In this document: positions 27,520-37,883 of the stretch, piece after piece
How the letters are laid out: every line of letters starts with the position of its first letter
How positions within the stretch are numbered: the stretch's first letter is position 1
DNA from: Pseudomonas viridiflava
GTDB taxonomy: Bacteria; Pseudomonadota; Gammaproteobacteria; Pseudomonadales; Pseudomonadaceae
Length of the DNA: 64,000 nucleotides
Assembly: GCF_900583165.1 (NCBI RefSeq)
Contig: NZ_UTKY01000053.1
Coordinates: forward strand, 62,001-126,000
Reading direction: 5' to 3'
Notes under the pieces: generated by a model
The model's input: only the letters and a program-made list of their open reading frames with translations
Told to the model about the DNA's origin: nothing
Databases searched by the model: none
Position numbers and translations under genes: made by a program

Positions 27520-29058
27520 ATGGCGCATAACGAAGCAGTCGACGTAGTACTGGTAGGGGCCGGCATCATGAGTGCCACCCTGGCCGTACTGCTCAAAGAG
27601 CTCGACCCCGGCCTCAAGCTGGAAGTCGTTGAGCTGATGGATTCGGGTGCCGCGGAAAGTTCCAACCCGTGGAACAACGCCGGTACCGGCCACGCCGGGC
27701 TGTGTGAGCTGAACTACACACCGCAAGCTGCCGATGGCTCCATCGACATCAAGAAAGCCGTGCACATCAACACCCAGTTCGAGGTGTCGAAGCAGTTCTG
27801 GGCGTACCTGACCAAAAAGGGCACCTTTGGCTCGTCCAAGTCCTTTATCAGCCCGGTACCGCACCTGAGCTTCGTGCAGGGCGACAAAGGCGTGGACTTC
27901 CTCAAGAAGCGCTTTGAATCCCTCAGCCAACACCACGCGTTTTCGGACATGCACTACACCGAAGACCGGAGCGAAATGGCCGAGTGGATGCCGCTGATGA
28001 TGCCGGGCCGCCCGCTCGACGAAAAAATCGCTGCAACCCGCGTAATGAACGGCACCGACGTCAACTTCGGCGCCCTGACCAACCAGCTGCTGGGCCACCT
28101 GACCAGTTCGCCGGATGCCCAGGTCAAGTACAGCAAGCGCGTCACGGGCCTCAAGCGCAACGGCGCCGGCTGGACAGTGAGCATCAAGGACGTCAACAGC
28201 GGCAACAGTCGTGAAGTGGACGCCAAGTTCGTCTTCCTCGGCGCCGGTGGCGCGGCCTTGCCGCTGCTGCAAGCCTCGGGCATCGAAGAAAGCAAAGGTT
28301 TTGGCGGCTTCCCGGTCAGCGGCCAGTGGCTGCGTTGCGACAACCCGGACGTGGTCAAGCACCACCAGGCCAAGGTCTACAGCCAGGCTGCGGTGGGCTC
28401 GCCGCCGATGTCCGTGCCGCACCTGGACACCCGTGTGGTCGACGGCAAGAAATCCCTACTGTTTGGGCCATACGCCGGTTTCACCACCAAGTTCCTCAAG
28501 CACGGTTCGTTCCTCGACCTGCCCATGTCGATTCGCGCCGGCAACATCGGCCCGATGCTGGCCGTGGCCCGCGACAACATGGACCTGACCAAGTACCTGG
28601 TCAGCGAAGTGCGCCAGTCCATGGAACAGCGTCTTGAGTCCCTGCGTCGCTTCTACCCTGAGGCCAAAGCCGAAGACTGGCGCCTGGAAGTGGCCGGCCA
28701 ACGGGTGCAGATCATCAAGAAAGACCCGAAAAAAGGCGGCGTACTGCAATTTGGCACCGAGCTGGTAGCGGCCAAAGACGGCTCGCTGGCGGCGCTGCTG
28801 GGCGCGTCCCCGGGTGCCTCGGTGACTGTTTCGATCATGCTGGAGTTGATCGAGAAGTGCTTCCCTGGCAAAGCGGCCGGTGAGTGGGCCGCCAAGTTGC
28901 AGGAAATTTTCCCGGCGCGGGAAAAGGTCCTGGAAACCGATGCCGAGCTGTATCGCAAGATCAACACGCAGAACAATATCAGCCTGGAGCTGGTTGAGCC
29001 TGTAGAAGCGAGCTCGCTCGCGAAAAACGTCAACGATAACGCAGCGCATATGGAATAA
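27520..29058 (+). CDS. mqo: Malate:quinone oxidoreductase
   Basis: A 512-residue FAD-dependent, membrane-associated dehydrogenase that oxidises L-malate to oxaloacetate and passes electrons to quinone; it replaces or complements malate dehydrogenase in the TCA cycle of pseudomonads. The N-terminus has the FAD-binding motif [20 protein letters not shown] (residues about 6-25). Other family segments are [37 protein letters not shown] and [20 protein letters not shown]. The ribosome binding site is TTGGAG, 9 bases upstream. The last 20 or so codons lie inside a REPIN of the second family, so the C-terminal tail ([18 protein letters not shown]) is encoded by repeat DNA and is unlikely to be functionally essential. 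Confidence 0.95.
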   Translation: MAHNEAVDVVLVGAGIMSATLAVLLKELDPGLKLEVVELMDSGAAESSNPWNNAGTGHAGLCELNYTPQAADGSIDIKKAVHINTQFEVSKQFWAYLTKKGTFGSSKSFISPVPHLSFVQGDKGVDFLKKRFESLSQHHAFSDMHYTEDRSEMAEWMPLMMPGRPLDEKIAATRVMNGTDVNFGALTNQLLGHLTSSPDAQVKYSKRVTGLKRNGAGWTVSIKDVNSGNSREVDAKFVFLGAGGAALPLLQASGIEESKGFGGFPVSGQWLRCDNPDVVKHHQAKVYSQAAVGSPPMSVPHLDTRVVDGKKSLLFGPYAGFTTKFLKHGSFLDLPMSIRAGNIGPMLAVARDNMDLTKYLVSEVRQSMEQRLESLRRFYPEAKAEDWRLEVAGQRVQIIKKDPKKGGVLQFGTELVAAKDGSLAALLGASPGASVTVSIMLELIEKCFPGKAAGEWAAKLQEIFPAREKVLETDAELYRKINTQNNISLELVEPVEASSLAKNVNDNAAHME

Positions 29059-29100
29059 CGCGGCGCTCTCAGGTTCTTCGCGAGCAAGCTCGCTCCTACA
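29001..29100. repeat. REPIN-type inverted repeat, second family, overlapping the mqo end
   Basis: Arms TGTAGAAGCGAGCTCGCTCG and CGAGCAAGCTCGCTCCTACA, with AACGTCAACGATAACG inside. The left arm and part of the spacer are coding for the last residues of mqo. The left arm has two changes relative to the other copies (GTAGAAGCGAGCTC for GTAGGAGCGAGCTT). Confidence 0.92.
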
Positions 29101-29105
29101 GTAAA

Positions 29106-29150
29106 AGCAAAAACGCCCCGCTCTCGGCATGAGAACGGGGCGTTTTTTTA
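29106..29150. terminator. Bidirectional factor-independent terminator
   Basis: Stem AAACGCCCCG/CGGGGCGTTT with an inner TCTC/GAGA helix, seven T on the right and AAAAGCAAAAA on the left. It ends mqo and can also end the convergent PA4642-family gene. Confidence 0.92.
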
Positions 29151-29162
29151 TGTCTTGAATAG

Positions 29163-29450
29163 TCAGCCGCGAGCGTTGTTGATCAACACGATGTACTCGT
29201 CCGCGTTGCGCTGGTCGTTGATCAGGTCGACGAAGGTTTGGCCATGCTCATCCTTGCCGTCGAGGTCCAGACCGGCTTCCTTGAAAAAGCCCAGGAAACG
29301 TTCGAAATCGTCGATACGCAGGCCACGGTAGGCCTTGATCAGTTTGTGCAGGGACGGGGAAATCGCATCGACCGGCTCGAAGTCCAGGAACAACTTGATT
29401 TGATCGTCGCCGATCTCGTCACCAATCACCTGTTTCTTATCTTTACGCAT
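29163..29450 (-). CDS. PA4642-family small protein
   Basis: A 95-residue acidic cytoplasmic protein, found in Pseudomonas beside mqo (PA4642 in strain PAO1 has the same place). It begins MRKDKKQVIGDEIGDDQIKL and has the central PSLHKLIKAYRGLRIDDFERFL helix region and the C-terminal DEHGQTFVDLINDQRNADEY. No function is known. I chose the ATG at 29450; the frame stays open to 29561, but that part lies in a REP-like palindrome. Confidence 0.87.
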   Translation of the reverse strand: MRKDKKQVIGDEIGDDQIKLFLDFEPVDAISPSLHKLIKAYRGLRIDDFERFLGFFKEAGLDLDGKDEHGQTFVDLINDQRNADEYIVLINNARG

Positions 29451-29530
29451 TACCGACTCCAGCCTGCGGACATTTACACGGGGGTTGAAGTCTACCTGCG
29501 AGACGCCGCCTTCGAAAGCGCTGGAGATCC

Positions 29531-29563
29531 CATGTGGGAGGGGGCAAGCCCCCTCCCACATTT
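29531..29563. repeat. Single perfect REP palindrome, first family
   Basis: Both arms of the first repeat family are fused head to head (ATGTGGGAGGGGGC directly followed by AAGCCCCCTCCCACAT), without the usual 60-base spacer. It lies between the PA4642-family gene and the next minus-strand gene, and probably arose by deletion inside a REPIN. Confidence 0.9.
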
Positions 29564-29581
29564 GGATCTTCGGTGGTCTGG

Positions 29582-30061
29582 CTATTGGGTACGGACGGAA
29601 CCCGTGTGCAGATCCGCCCAGATATGGCCATTGGCGTAGCTGAGGAATTGCACATAGAGGGTGTCATTGCGCAGCAAGTCGACAATCACCCGATATTGCG
29701 CCACCGGATAGGACAAGGTCAGCGTCTTGCTCTTGTCGTCAAACACCGGCTTTTTCAGGCTTTTGCTTTCGGCATCGAAGTTGAGCACCACCTGATTGAT
29801 CGTCGCGCCTTTATTCAAGGACTTGCCCTTGAGGCGAATCATCAACGGCGAGGTCACGGGAATCGGCTGCTGATTGGACTGACGCTGGTTACCCACCACC
29901 ACCGCATATTCGGTGACTTGCAGCAGCTGCTGTTGCTCTGGCGTTTCGGCGCGCAGGGTGAGGTCGTCCGGCGGCAGGAATTGGCTGTGCATGGGTGCAG
30001 CAGCAAGGGGCAAACTGAGGGCCAGCGCCAGGGCGGCGCAGGTGCGGATCAACAGGCTCAT
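29582..30061 (-). CDS. Exported protein of unknown function
   Basis: A 159-residue protein with a Sec signal peptide (MSLLIRTCAALALALSLPLAAA, cleavage around residue 22). The mature sequence is beta-rich (QLLQVTEYAVVVGNQRQSN, SPLMIRLKGKSL, TLTLSYPVAQYRVIVDLLRND) and contains no cysteine. I do not recognise a named domain. The gene lies downstream of hpt on the same strand with about 60 bases between them, and between mqo and hpt as in other pseudomonads. I chose the ATG at 30061 because it begins the signal peptide. Confidence 0.8.
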   Translation of the reverse strand: MSLLIRTCAALALALSLPLAAAPMHSQFLPPDDLTLRAETPEQQQLLQVTEYAVVVGNQRQSNQQPIPVTSPLMIRLKGKSLNKGATINQVVLNFDAESKSLKKPVFDDKSKTLTLSYPVAQYRVIVDLLRNDTLYVQFLSYANGHIWADLHTGSVRTQ

Positions 30062-30124
30062 GGAAGGCTCCAGACGCAGGGCCAAGCACTCTAGCATGCC
30101 GGCCCTGGCCTGAATGTAGGGCGT

Positions 30125-30682
30125 TTACATGCCTTTGACGGCGTAAATCCCATTGGCATTGCGCCAGTAGCCTTTGTAGTCCATGCCGTAACCGAAGATG
30201 TAGCGGTCGATGCATGGCAGCCCGACAAAATCGGCTTTCAGCTCAGGACGTGCCTTGCGGTCGTGGTCCTTGTCGATTAGCACGGCGGTGTGCACTTTGC
30301 GCGCGCCGGCGTGTTTGCAGAAGTCGATGATCGCGCCCAGGGTGTGACCTTCATCGAGGATGTCGTCGATGATCAGCACGTCGCGGTCGATAAACGACAC
30401 TTCTGGCTTGGCTTTCCAGAACAGGTCGCCGCCGCTGGTTTCGTTGCGATAACGAGTAGCGTGCAGGTAGGACGCTTCCAGCGGGAATTGCAGGTGAGTC
30501 AGCAATTTGCCGGCGAAGATCAGGCCGCCGTTCATCACACAGAAAACCACCGGGTTGGTGTCGGCCATTTCGCGGGTGATGTGTGCGCCGACCTTGGCGA
30601 TCGCTTCTTCGACTTGCGCTTCGGTGTACAGGCAGTCAGCCTCGCGCATGATTTGACGGATATGCTCGAGATCAGCGGACAT
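30125..30682 (-). CDS. hpt: Hypoxanthine-guanine phosphoribosyltransferase
   Basis: A 185-residue purine salvage enzyme that makes IMP or GMP from hypoxanthine or guanine and PRPP. The PRPP-binding motif is VLIIDDILDEGHTLG at about 102-116; the flexible loop HATRYRNETSGGD and the purine-recognition KADFVGLPCIDRYIFGYGMDYKG-type C-terminal segment are present. The ATG at 30682 is preceded by TTGGAG at the correct distance; the longer frame to 30751 is not needed. It is divergent from upp. Confidence 0.93.
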   Translation of the reverse strand: MSADLEHIRQIMREADCLYTEAQVEEAIAKVGAHITREMADTNPVVFCVMNGGLIFAGKLLTHLQFPLEASYLHATRYRNETSGGDLFWKAKPEVSFIDRDVLIIDDILDEGHTLGAIIDFCKHAGARKVHTAVLIDKDHDRKARPELKADFVGLPCIDRYIFGYGMDYKGYWRNANGIYAVKGM

Positions 30683-30782
30683 GGCGCTCTCCAAGGGGGT
30701 GCTGTGGCAAGAAAAGCGGGCGAAGGTACGCTTCTCGTGCGCTCCGAGCAAGCCTTTATGGACTAACGTGCTAGATGTCTAT

Positions 30783-30824
30783 AGGACAACACCCTCGGAT
30801 AGATTAATCTAGGCCGGTTTTTTT
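30783..30824 (+). promoter_or_regulatory. Candidate upp promoter with a T-run start
   Basis: AGGACA (30783-30788) and TAATCT (30805-30810), with a 16-base spacer, could form the -35 and -10 boxes. Seven bases further on the start would be at G30817 followed by seven T (30818-30824). This arrangement recalls the E. coli upp start, where repeated addition of U by slipping polymerase makes expression depend on UTP. The -10 match is moderate and the mechanism here is inferred. Confidence 0.4.
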
Positions 30825-30846
30825 GCCCGCCGCCGGAGCCTTTCCC

Positions 30847-31485
30847 ATGCCCACTCGCGAGATCCGCCACCCGCTGATCCAACACAAACTCGGCCTTATG
30901 CGCCGCGCCGACATCAGCACGAAGAATTTCCGTGAGCTTGCTCAGGAAGTCGGAGCGTTGCTCACCTACGAAGCCACCAAGGATCTGCCCCTGGAAACCT
31001 ACGAGATCCCAGGTTGGGCTGGTCCCGTGCAGGTCGAAAAAATCGCCGGCAAAAAGATCACCGTGGTGCCGATTCTGCGCGCCGGTATCGGCATGCTCGA
31101 AGGCGTGCTCAGCCTGATCCCGGGCGCCAAAGTCAGCGCCGTGGGCGTGGCCCGCAATGAAGAAACCTTGCAAGCCCACACCTACCTGGAAAAACTCGTC
31201 CCGGAAATCGACGAGCGCCTGGCGATGATCATCGACCCGATGCTGGCCACCGGCAGCTCCATGGTTGCCACCATCGACCTGCTGAAAAAAGCCGGCTGCA
31301 AAGACATCCGCGCCATGGTGCTGGTGGCGGCGCCCGAAGGCATCGCTGCCGTCGAGAAGGCCCACCCGGATGTGCAGATCTACACCGCGTCCATCGATGA
31401 GCGCCTGAATGAGCACGGCTATATCATCCCAGGCCTGGGCGATGCCGGTGACAAGATCTTCGGCACCAAGCAGAAGGACGCGTAA
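30847..31485 (+). CDS. upp: Uracil phosphoribosyltransferase
   Basis: A 212-residue enzyme converting uracil and PRPP to UMP. Seen are the N-terminal [17 protein letters not shown], the [12 protein letters not shown] segment and the PRPP-binding [18 protein letters not shown] at about 128-145, and the uracil-binding [19 protein letters not shown]-terminus. The ATG at 30847 has GGAG upstream; a further ATG at 30823 is less likely. Only two bases separate its stop from the uraA start, so upp-uraA form an operon for uracil uptake and use. Confidence 0.94.
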   Translation: MPTREIRHPLIQHKLGLMRRADISTKNFRELAQEVGALLTYEATKDLPLETYEIPGWAGPVQVEKIAGKKITVVPILRAGIGMLEGVLSLIPGAKVSAVGVARNEETLQAHTYLEKLVPEIDERLAMIIDPMLATGSSMVATIDLLKKAGCKDIRAMVLVAAPEGIAAVEKAHPDVQIYTASIDERLNEHGYIIPGLGDAGDKIFGTKQKDA

Positions 31486-31487
31486 GC

Positions 31488-32762
31488 ATGCAGGATGAAT
31501 TCAACGACCCGCTTTGGCGCCAGATCCTGTCTGGTGCACAAATGCTCTTCGTGGCATTTGGCGCGCTGGTGTTGATGCCGTTGATCACAGGTCTTGATCC
31601 AAACGTCGCACTGTTTACCGCTGGCCTGGGCACGTTGTTGTTCCAGGTGGTGACAGGGCGACAGGTGCCAGTATTCCTGGCATCGAGCTTCGCCTTCATC
31701 ACCCCGATCATTCTCGCCAAGCAGCAATTCGGCCTGGCGGCGACCATGGGTGGGGTGATGGCGGCCGGTTTCGTCTACACCTTCCTGGGCGCGGCCGTGA
31801 AGATCAAGGGCACCGGTTTTATCGACCGACTGCTGCCGCCGGTGGTGATTGGGCCGGTGATTATCTCCATTGGCCTCGCCATGGCGCCGATTGCCGCCAA
31901 TATGGCGATGGGTAAAAGTGGCGATGGTGCCGAGCTGATCCATTACCAGACCGCAATGATGATCTCGATGCCAGCGCTGCTGACCACCTTGATCGTGGCG
32001 GTGTTCGGCAAAGGTATTTTCCGCCTGGTGCCGATCATCTCCGGCGTACTGGTGGGTTTTGCGATGGCGTTCTACTTTGGCGTGGTCGACACGGCCAAGA
32101 TCGCCGCTGCACCGTGGTTCGCCCTGCCCCACTTCACCGCGCCCGAGTTCAACTGGCAAGCGATCCTGTTTATCGTCCCGGTGGCCCTGGCCCCAGCGAT
32201 CGAACATATCGGTGGCGTGATTGCGGTAGGTAGCGTGACCGGTCGCGACTACCTGAAAAAACCCGGCCTGCACCGCACCCTGCTGGGTGACGGTATTGCC
32301 ACCACCGCTGCTGGCCTGTTTGGTGGCCCGCCGAATACCACCTACGCCGAAGTGACGGGCGCGGTGATGCTGACCAAGAACTACAACCCGAAAATCATGA
32401 CCTGGGCGGCGGTGTTTGCCATCAGCCTGGCGTTTATCGGCAAGTTCGGCGCATTGCTGCAAAGCATCCCGGTACCGGTGATGGGCGGGATTTTGTGCCT
32501 GCTGTTCGGCTCGATTGCTGCGGTGGGGATGAACACGCTGATTCGCCACAAGATCGACCTGGGCGAAGCACGCAATCTAGTGATTGTGTCGGTGACGTTG
32601 GTGTTCGGGATTGGCGGTGTGCTGGTCGGTACGGGCACCGGTCCGGATGACTTTGGCCTCAAGGGCATTGCCCTGTGTGCGGTGGTGGCGATTGGTTTGA
32701 ACCTGTTGCTGCCGGGCAATGATGGCTGGAAGAACAAGAAGCCTGACGAACCGCTGCTTTAA
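31488..32762 (+). CDS. uraA: Uracil:H+ symporter (NCS2 family)
   Basis: A 424-residue inner-membrane carrier with 12-14 hydrophobic segments. Family hallmarks are the conserved ALAPAIEHIGGVIAVGSVTG region (about 225-245) holding the key Glu of transmembrane segment 8, and GLFGGPPNTTYAEVTGAV (about 282-299) in segment 10 with the second key Glu. It imports uracil for Upp. It is translated from the same message as upp. A REPIN follows the stop. Confidence 0.93.
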   Translation: MQDEFNDPLWRQILSGAQMLFVAFGALVLMPLITGLDPNVALFTAGLGTLLFQVVTGRQVPVFLASSFAFITPIILAKQQFGLAATMGGVMAAGFVYTFLGAAVKIKGTGFIDRLLPPVVIGPVIISIGLAMAPIAANMAMGKSGDGAELIHYQTAMMISMPALLTTLIVAVFGKGIFRLVPIISGVLVGFAMAFYFGVVDTAKIAAAPWFALPHFTAPEFNWQAILFIVPVALAPAIEHIGGVIAVGSVTGRDYLKKPGLHRTLLGDGIATTAAGLFGGPPNTTYAEVTGAVMLTKNYNPKIMTWAAVFAISLAFIGKFGALLQSIPVPVMGGILCLLFGSIAAVGMNTLIRHKIDLGEARNLVIVSVTLVFGIGGVLVGTGTGPDDFGLKGIALCAVVAIGLNLLLPGNDGWKNKKPDEPLL

Positions 32763-32779
32763 CTGCCAACGCAGAACCA

Positions 32780-32874
32780 AATGTGGGAGGGGGCTTGCCC
32801 CCGATGGCGGTGTATCAGTCATACATGTAGCGACTGACACCCTGCTATCGGGGGCAAGCCCCCTCCCACATTTT
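32780..32874. repeat. REPIN-type inverted repeat, first family
   Basis: Arms ATGTGGGAGGGGGCTTGCCC and GGGCAAGCCCCCTCCCACAT, inner arms GTATCAGTC/GACTGACAC. Located between the convergent uraA and hisC genes. Confidence 0.93.
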
Positions 32875-32891
32875 TACATCTTCAGTGTGGC

Positions 32892-33944
32892 TTAGAGCTC
32901 GCCCAAGCCATCAATCAGCGCCTGGTTCTGCTCCGGCGTACCAATGCTGATCCGCAGGAACTGGGCAATCCGCTCCTGCTTGAAGTGCCGCACGATCACA
33001 CCTTGCTCACGCAATTTGGCCGCCAGGCCGGCAGCGTCGTGCTTGGGGTGACGAGCAAAGATAAAGTTGGCCGCTGACGGCAACACTTCAAAGCCTTTAC
33101 CTTCCAGTTGCGCAACCACCTGCTCACGACTGTCGATGACCAGGCGGCACGTCTTGTCGAAATACTCACGGTCTTCGAACGCCGCCGCCGCGCCAACAAT
33201 CGCCAGGCGATCCAGCGGGTACGAGTTGAAGCTGTTCTTGACCCGCTCCAGCGCCTCGATCAGGTCCGGGTGGCCCACGGCCAGGCCTACGCGCAAACCG
33301 GCCAGTGAGCGCGATTTGGACAGGGTCTGGGTCACGAGCAGATTCGGGTAGCGGTCCACCAGGCTAATGGCGGTCTCGCCGCCAAAGTCGATATAGGCTT
33401 CGTCGACCACCACCACCGAATCCGGGCTCGCCTTGAGGATCTGCTCCACCGCGTCCAGCGCCAATACGCAACCCGTCGGCGCGTTCGGGTTGGGGAAGAT
33501 GATCCCACCATTAGGCTTGGCGTAGTCCGCCACGCGAATCTGGAACTGCTCATCCAGCGGCACCGGGTCGGACTGGATGCCATACAGGCCGCAGTAAACC
33601 GGGTAGAAGCTGTAGCTGATGTCCGGGAACAGCAGCGGCAGGTCGTGCTGGAACAAACCATGGAAGATGTGTGCCAGCACTTCGTCGGAACCATTGCCCA
33701 AGAACACTTTGCCGGCATCCACCCCGTAATACTTGGCCACGGCCTGCTTGAGCAGGTCGCTGTTGGGGTCGGGGTATAGGCGCAGGTTGTCGTTCAACTC
33801 CGCCTGCATCGCGGCCAACGCCTTGGGCGATGGGCCGTAGGGGTTTTCGTTGGTGTTGAGCTTGACCAGCTTGGTCAGCTTCGGTTGTTCACCCGGCACG
33901 TAAGGCACGAGGTTCTTGACGAAGGGGCTCCAGAATTTGCTCAT
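32892..33944 (-). CDS. hisC: Histidinol-phosphate aminotransferase
   Basis: A 350-residue PLP enzyme that makes histidinol phosphate from imidazole acetol phosphate and glutamate. The PLP lysine is in [16 protein letters not shown] (about 213-228). Substrate and cofactor segments [21 protein letters not shown] and FPNPNAPTG are intact. It follows hisD with only three bases between them on the same strand, so hisD-hisC are co-transcribed. The enzyme is the third last step of histidine synthesis; HisD completes the pathway. Confidence 0.94.
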   Translation of the reverse strand: MSKFWSPFVKNLVPYVPGEQPKLTKLVKLNTNENPYGPSPKALAAMQAELNDNLRLYPDPNSDLLKQAVAKYYGVDAGKVFLGNGSDEVLAHIFHGLFQHDLPLLFPDISYSFYPVYCGLYGIQSDPVPLDEQFQIRVADYAKPNGGIIFPNPNAPTGCVLALDAVEQILKASPDSVVVVDEAYIDFGGETAISLVDRYPNLLVTQTLSKSRSLAGLRVGLAVGHPDLIEALERVKNSFNSYPLDRLAIVGAAAAFEDREYFDKTCRLVIDSREQVVAQLEGKGFEVLPSAANFIFARHPKHDAAGLAAKLREQGVIVRHFKQERIAQFLRISIGTPEQNQALIDGLGEL

Positions 33945-33947
33945 GCC

Positions 33948-35264
33948 TCACTCTCCCTTGACGATGCGATATTCGGCGCTGCGTGCGTGGGCACTCAGCG
34001 ACTCACCACGAGCCAGTACCGAGGCGGTCTTGCCCAGCTCGGAGGCGCCCTGCGGGGAGCAAAAGATGATCGACGAACGCTTCTGGAAGTCATACACCCC
34101 CAGCGGCGACGAAAACCGTGCGGTGCCGGAGGTCGGCAACACGTGGTTCGGGCCTGCACAGTAGTCGCCCAGGGCTTCGCTGGTGTGGCGGCCCATGAAG
34201 ATCGCACCGGCGTGACGAATCGATGGCAGCCAGGCCTGTGGATCGGCGACGGACAGCTCCAAGTGTTCCGGCGCAATACGGTTGGCCACTTCAATGGCCT
34301 GTTCCATGTCGCTCACCAGGATCAGCGCACCACGGCCATTGATGGACTTCTCGATGATCTCGGCGCGGTCCATGGTTGGCAGCAGTTTGTCGATGCTGGC
34401 GGCGACCTTCTCGAGGAATTCGGCGTCCGGGCTGACCAGGATCGCCTGGGCGTCTTCGTCGTGCTCGGCCTGGGAGAACAGGTCCATGGCGATCCAGTCC
34501 GGGTCGGTCTGGCCGTCACACACCACGAGGATTTCCGAAGGCCCGGCGATCATGTCGATACCCACCTGGCCAAACACGTGGCGCTTGGCGGTGGCGACGT
34601 AGATGTTGCCGGGGCCGACCACCTTGTCGACCTTCGGCACGCTTTCAGTGCCATAGGCCAAGGCCGCAACAGCCTGAGCGCCGCCGATGGTGAACACACG
34701 GTCGACGCCGGCAATGCACGCGGCGGCCAGTACCAGCTCGTTGATTTCGCCACGAGGCGTCGGCACTACCATGACCACTTCGGTCACGCCGGCCACTTTG
34801 GCCGGAATGGCGTTCATCAGCACTGAGGACGGGTACGAGGCTTTACCGCCTGGTACGTAAAGACCGGCGCGGTCCAGCGGCGTGACCTTCTGGCCCAGCA
34901 CGGTGCCGTCGGCTTCGGTGTAGCTCCAGGAGTCCTGCTTTTGCTTCTCGTGGTAGCTGCGCACCCGCGCCGCCGCCACTTCCAGGGCTTCGCGCTGAGG
35001 CGCAGTGATGCGCGTCAGGGCCAGTTCTAGGCGTTCACGGGGAAGAATCAGGTCGGCCATCGACGCGACATCCAGGCCGTCGAATTGACGGGTGAAATCC
35101 ACCAACGCTGCGTCGCCGCGTTCGCGTACCGCCTTGATGATGTCGAGCACCCGCTGGTTGACCGAGTCGTCGGACACGCTTTCCCAGCTCAGCAGATGAT
35201 CCAGATGATGGGCGAAATCCGGGTCGGCAGCGTTGAGTCGGGCAATTGCAGTGGACGTGGTCAT
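33948..35264 (-). CDS. hisD: Histidinol dehydrogenase
   Basis: A 438-residue zinc enzyme oxidising histidinol to histidine in two steps with NAD+. It has the expected [38 protein letters not shown] with the nucleotide loop, [15 protein letters not shown], and the zinc-ligand/catalytic His in APEHLELSV and [16 protein letters not shown] near the C-terminus. Family length is complete. It lies between hisG and hisC. Its 128-base leader holds a terminator-like hairpin (see separate entry). Confidence 0.95.
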   Translation of the reverse strand: MTTSTAIARLNAADPDFAHHLDHLLSWESVSDDSVNQRVLDIIKAVRERGDAALVDFTRQFDGLDVASMADLILPRERLELALTRITAPQREALEVAAARVRSYHEKQKQDSWSYTEADGTVLGQKVTPLDRAGLYVPGGKASYPSSVLMNAIPAKVAGVTEVVMVVPTPRGEINELVLAAACIAGVDRVFTIGGAQAVAALAYGTESVPKVDKVVGPGNIYVATAKRHVFGQVGIDMIAGPSEILVVCDGQTDPDWIAMDLFSQAEHDEDAQAILVSPDAEFLEKVAASIDKLLPTMDRAEIIEKSINGRGALILVSDMEQAIEVANRIAPEHLELSVADPQAWLPSIRHAGAIFMGRHTSEALGDYCAGPNHVLPTSGTARFSSPLGVYDFQKRSSIIFCSPQGASELGKTASVLARGESLSAHARSAEYRIVKGE

Positions 35265-35288
35265 AGCGAGGGCCTCAATAGAAATGGC

Positions 35289-35338
35289 AAAAACTCAGGC
35301 GCCCTAAACTAGCAGTCGTTTCCGCTTGGGCACCTGAG
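35289..35338 (-). terminator. Terminator-like hairpin between hisG and hisD
   Basis: On the minus strand an 11-bp stem (CUCAGGUGCCC with GGGCGCCUGAG, one G-U pair; 35328-35338 and 35294-35304) with a 23-nt loop is followed at once by UUUUUG. It has the form of a factor-independent terminator placed between two genes of one pathway. The large loop would make it less efficient, so it may only reduce read-through from hisG into hisDC. Confidence 0.55.
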
Positions 35339-35392
35339 AATTCTGGCTATGAGGCGGATAGACGGGCGCGGCTTTTCAGCTACGCGGGTAGG

Positions 35393-36028
35393 TCAACCGC
35401 GGTGTCGCGACTCCACTGCAGTGCGCAGGGTGTCAATCAACGCCTGAATACGGGCGTGCTGCATCTTCATCGAGGCTTTGTTGACGATCAAGCGGGAGCT
35501 GATGTCAGCAATGAATTCCTGTGGTTCAAGACCGTTGGCACGCAGGGTGTTACCGGTGTCGACCACGTCGATGATCTTGTCGGCCAGGCCGATCAATGGC
35601 GCCAGCTCCATCGAGCCGTAGAGCTTGATGATGTCGACCTGACGGCCTTGTTCGGCGTAGTAACGCTTGGCGACGTTGACGAACTTGGTGGCTACACGCA
35701 GACGACCCTTGGGCTCGACATCACCGACACGGCCGGCGGTCATCAGCTTGCACAGGGCGATACGCAGGTCCAGGGGCTCGTACAGGCCCTGGCCGCCGTA
35801 TTCCATCAGCACGTCTTTACCGGCGACGCCCAGGTCGGCTGCGCCATGTTCAACATAGGTCGGCACGTCGGTAGCCCGCACGATCAACAGGCGAACGTCG
35901 TCCTGGGTCGTGGGGATGATCAGCTTGCGGCTCTTGTCCGGATTCTCGGTCGGCACGATGCCCGCTTCAGCCAGAAGCGGCAAAGTGTCGTCAAGGATGC
36001 GGCCCTTGGACAGTGCGATGGTCAACAT
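35393..36028 (-). CDS. hisG: ATP phosphoribosyltransferase, short form
   Basis: A 211-residue catalytic subunit of the first enzyme of histidine synthesis (ATP + PRPP). It starts with [19 protein letters not shown], contains [23 protein letters not shown] and the PRPP-binding [13 protein letters not shown]. The regulatory C-terminal ACT-like domain of the long form (about 300 residues) is absent, so the enzyme should need HisZ, which is not in this window. Upstream on the same strand lies murA, separated by a REPIN. Confidence 0.94.
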   Translation of the reverse strand: MLTIALSKGRILDDTLPLLAEAGIVPTENPDKSRKLIIPTTQDDVRLLIVRATDVPTYVEHGAADLGVAGKDVLMEYGGQGLYEPLDLRIALCKLMTAGRVGDVEPKGRLRVATKFVNVAKRYYAEQGRQVDIIKLYGSMELAPLIGLADKIIDVVDTGNTLRANGLEPQEFIADISSRLIVNKASMKMQHARIQALIDTLRTAVESRHRG

Positions 36029-36129
36029 GGGAAACGTCAGTCCTTCATCAGGCTATTGCTGTCCGGTCGCTAACGGCGCCAGACACAGATCGAGGCCATG
36101 ACAGCCTCGATTTTAAACAAATCAGTGTT

Positions 36130-36230
36130 TGTAGGAGCGAGCTTGCTCGCGAAGAACTCATGGATAACGCGTTAATTCTGGATGAACACGTTATCGTTGA
36201 CGTTTTTCGCGAGCAAGCTCGCTCCTACAG
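36130..36230. repeat. REPIN-type inverted repeat, second family
   Basis: Arms TGTAGGAGCGAGCTTGCTCG and CGAGCAAGCTCGCTCCTACA, with AACACGTTATCGTTGACG in the spacer. It lies between murA and hisG and could uncouple their expression. Confidence 0.93.
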
Positions 36231-36240
36231 CGCAACCGGA

Positions 36241-37769
<1,529 letters not shown>

Positions 37770-37815
37770 GCTCAACCTCTATCGGCGCCCAGTGCGCACG
37801 GGTCGCACATCATAC

Positions 37816-37867
37816 AAAAAAGCCCCGCGCCTGCGAACCCCGCATAGCAGGACTCTGACGGGGGGCC
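37816..37867 (-). terminator. Terminator of the mla operon
   Basis: On the minus strand, GCCCC...GGGGC closes a GC-rich structure with an inner CCTGC/GCAGG helix, followed by six T. It lies 17 bases after the mlaB stop. Confidence 0.75.
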
Positions 37868-37883
37868 TCTCTAATAATGTGTA

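Noticed and set aside
30800..30811. TAGATTAATCTA palindrome before upp as an operator
   Set aside because: It overlaps the proposed -10 box, and a 12-nt AT-rich palindrome is weak evidence for a regulator site on its own.
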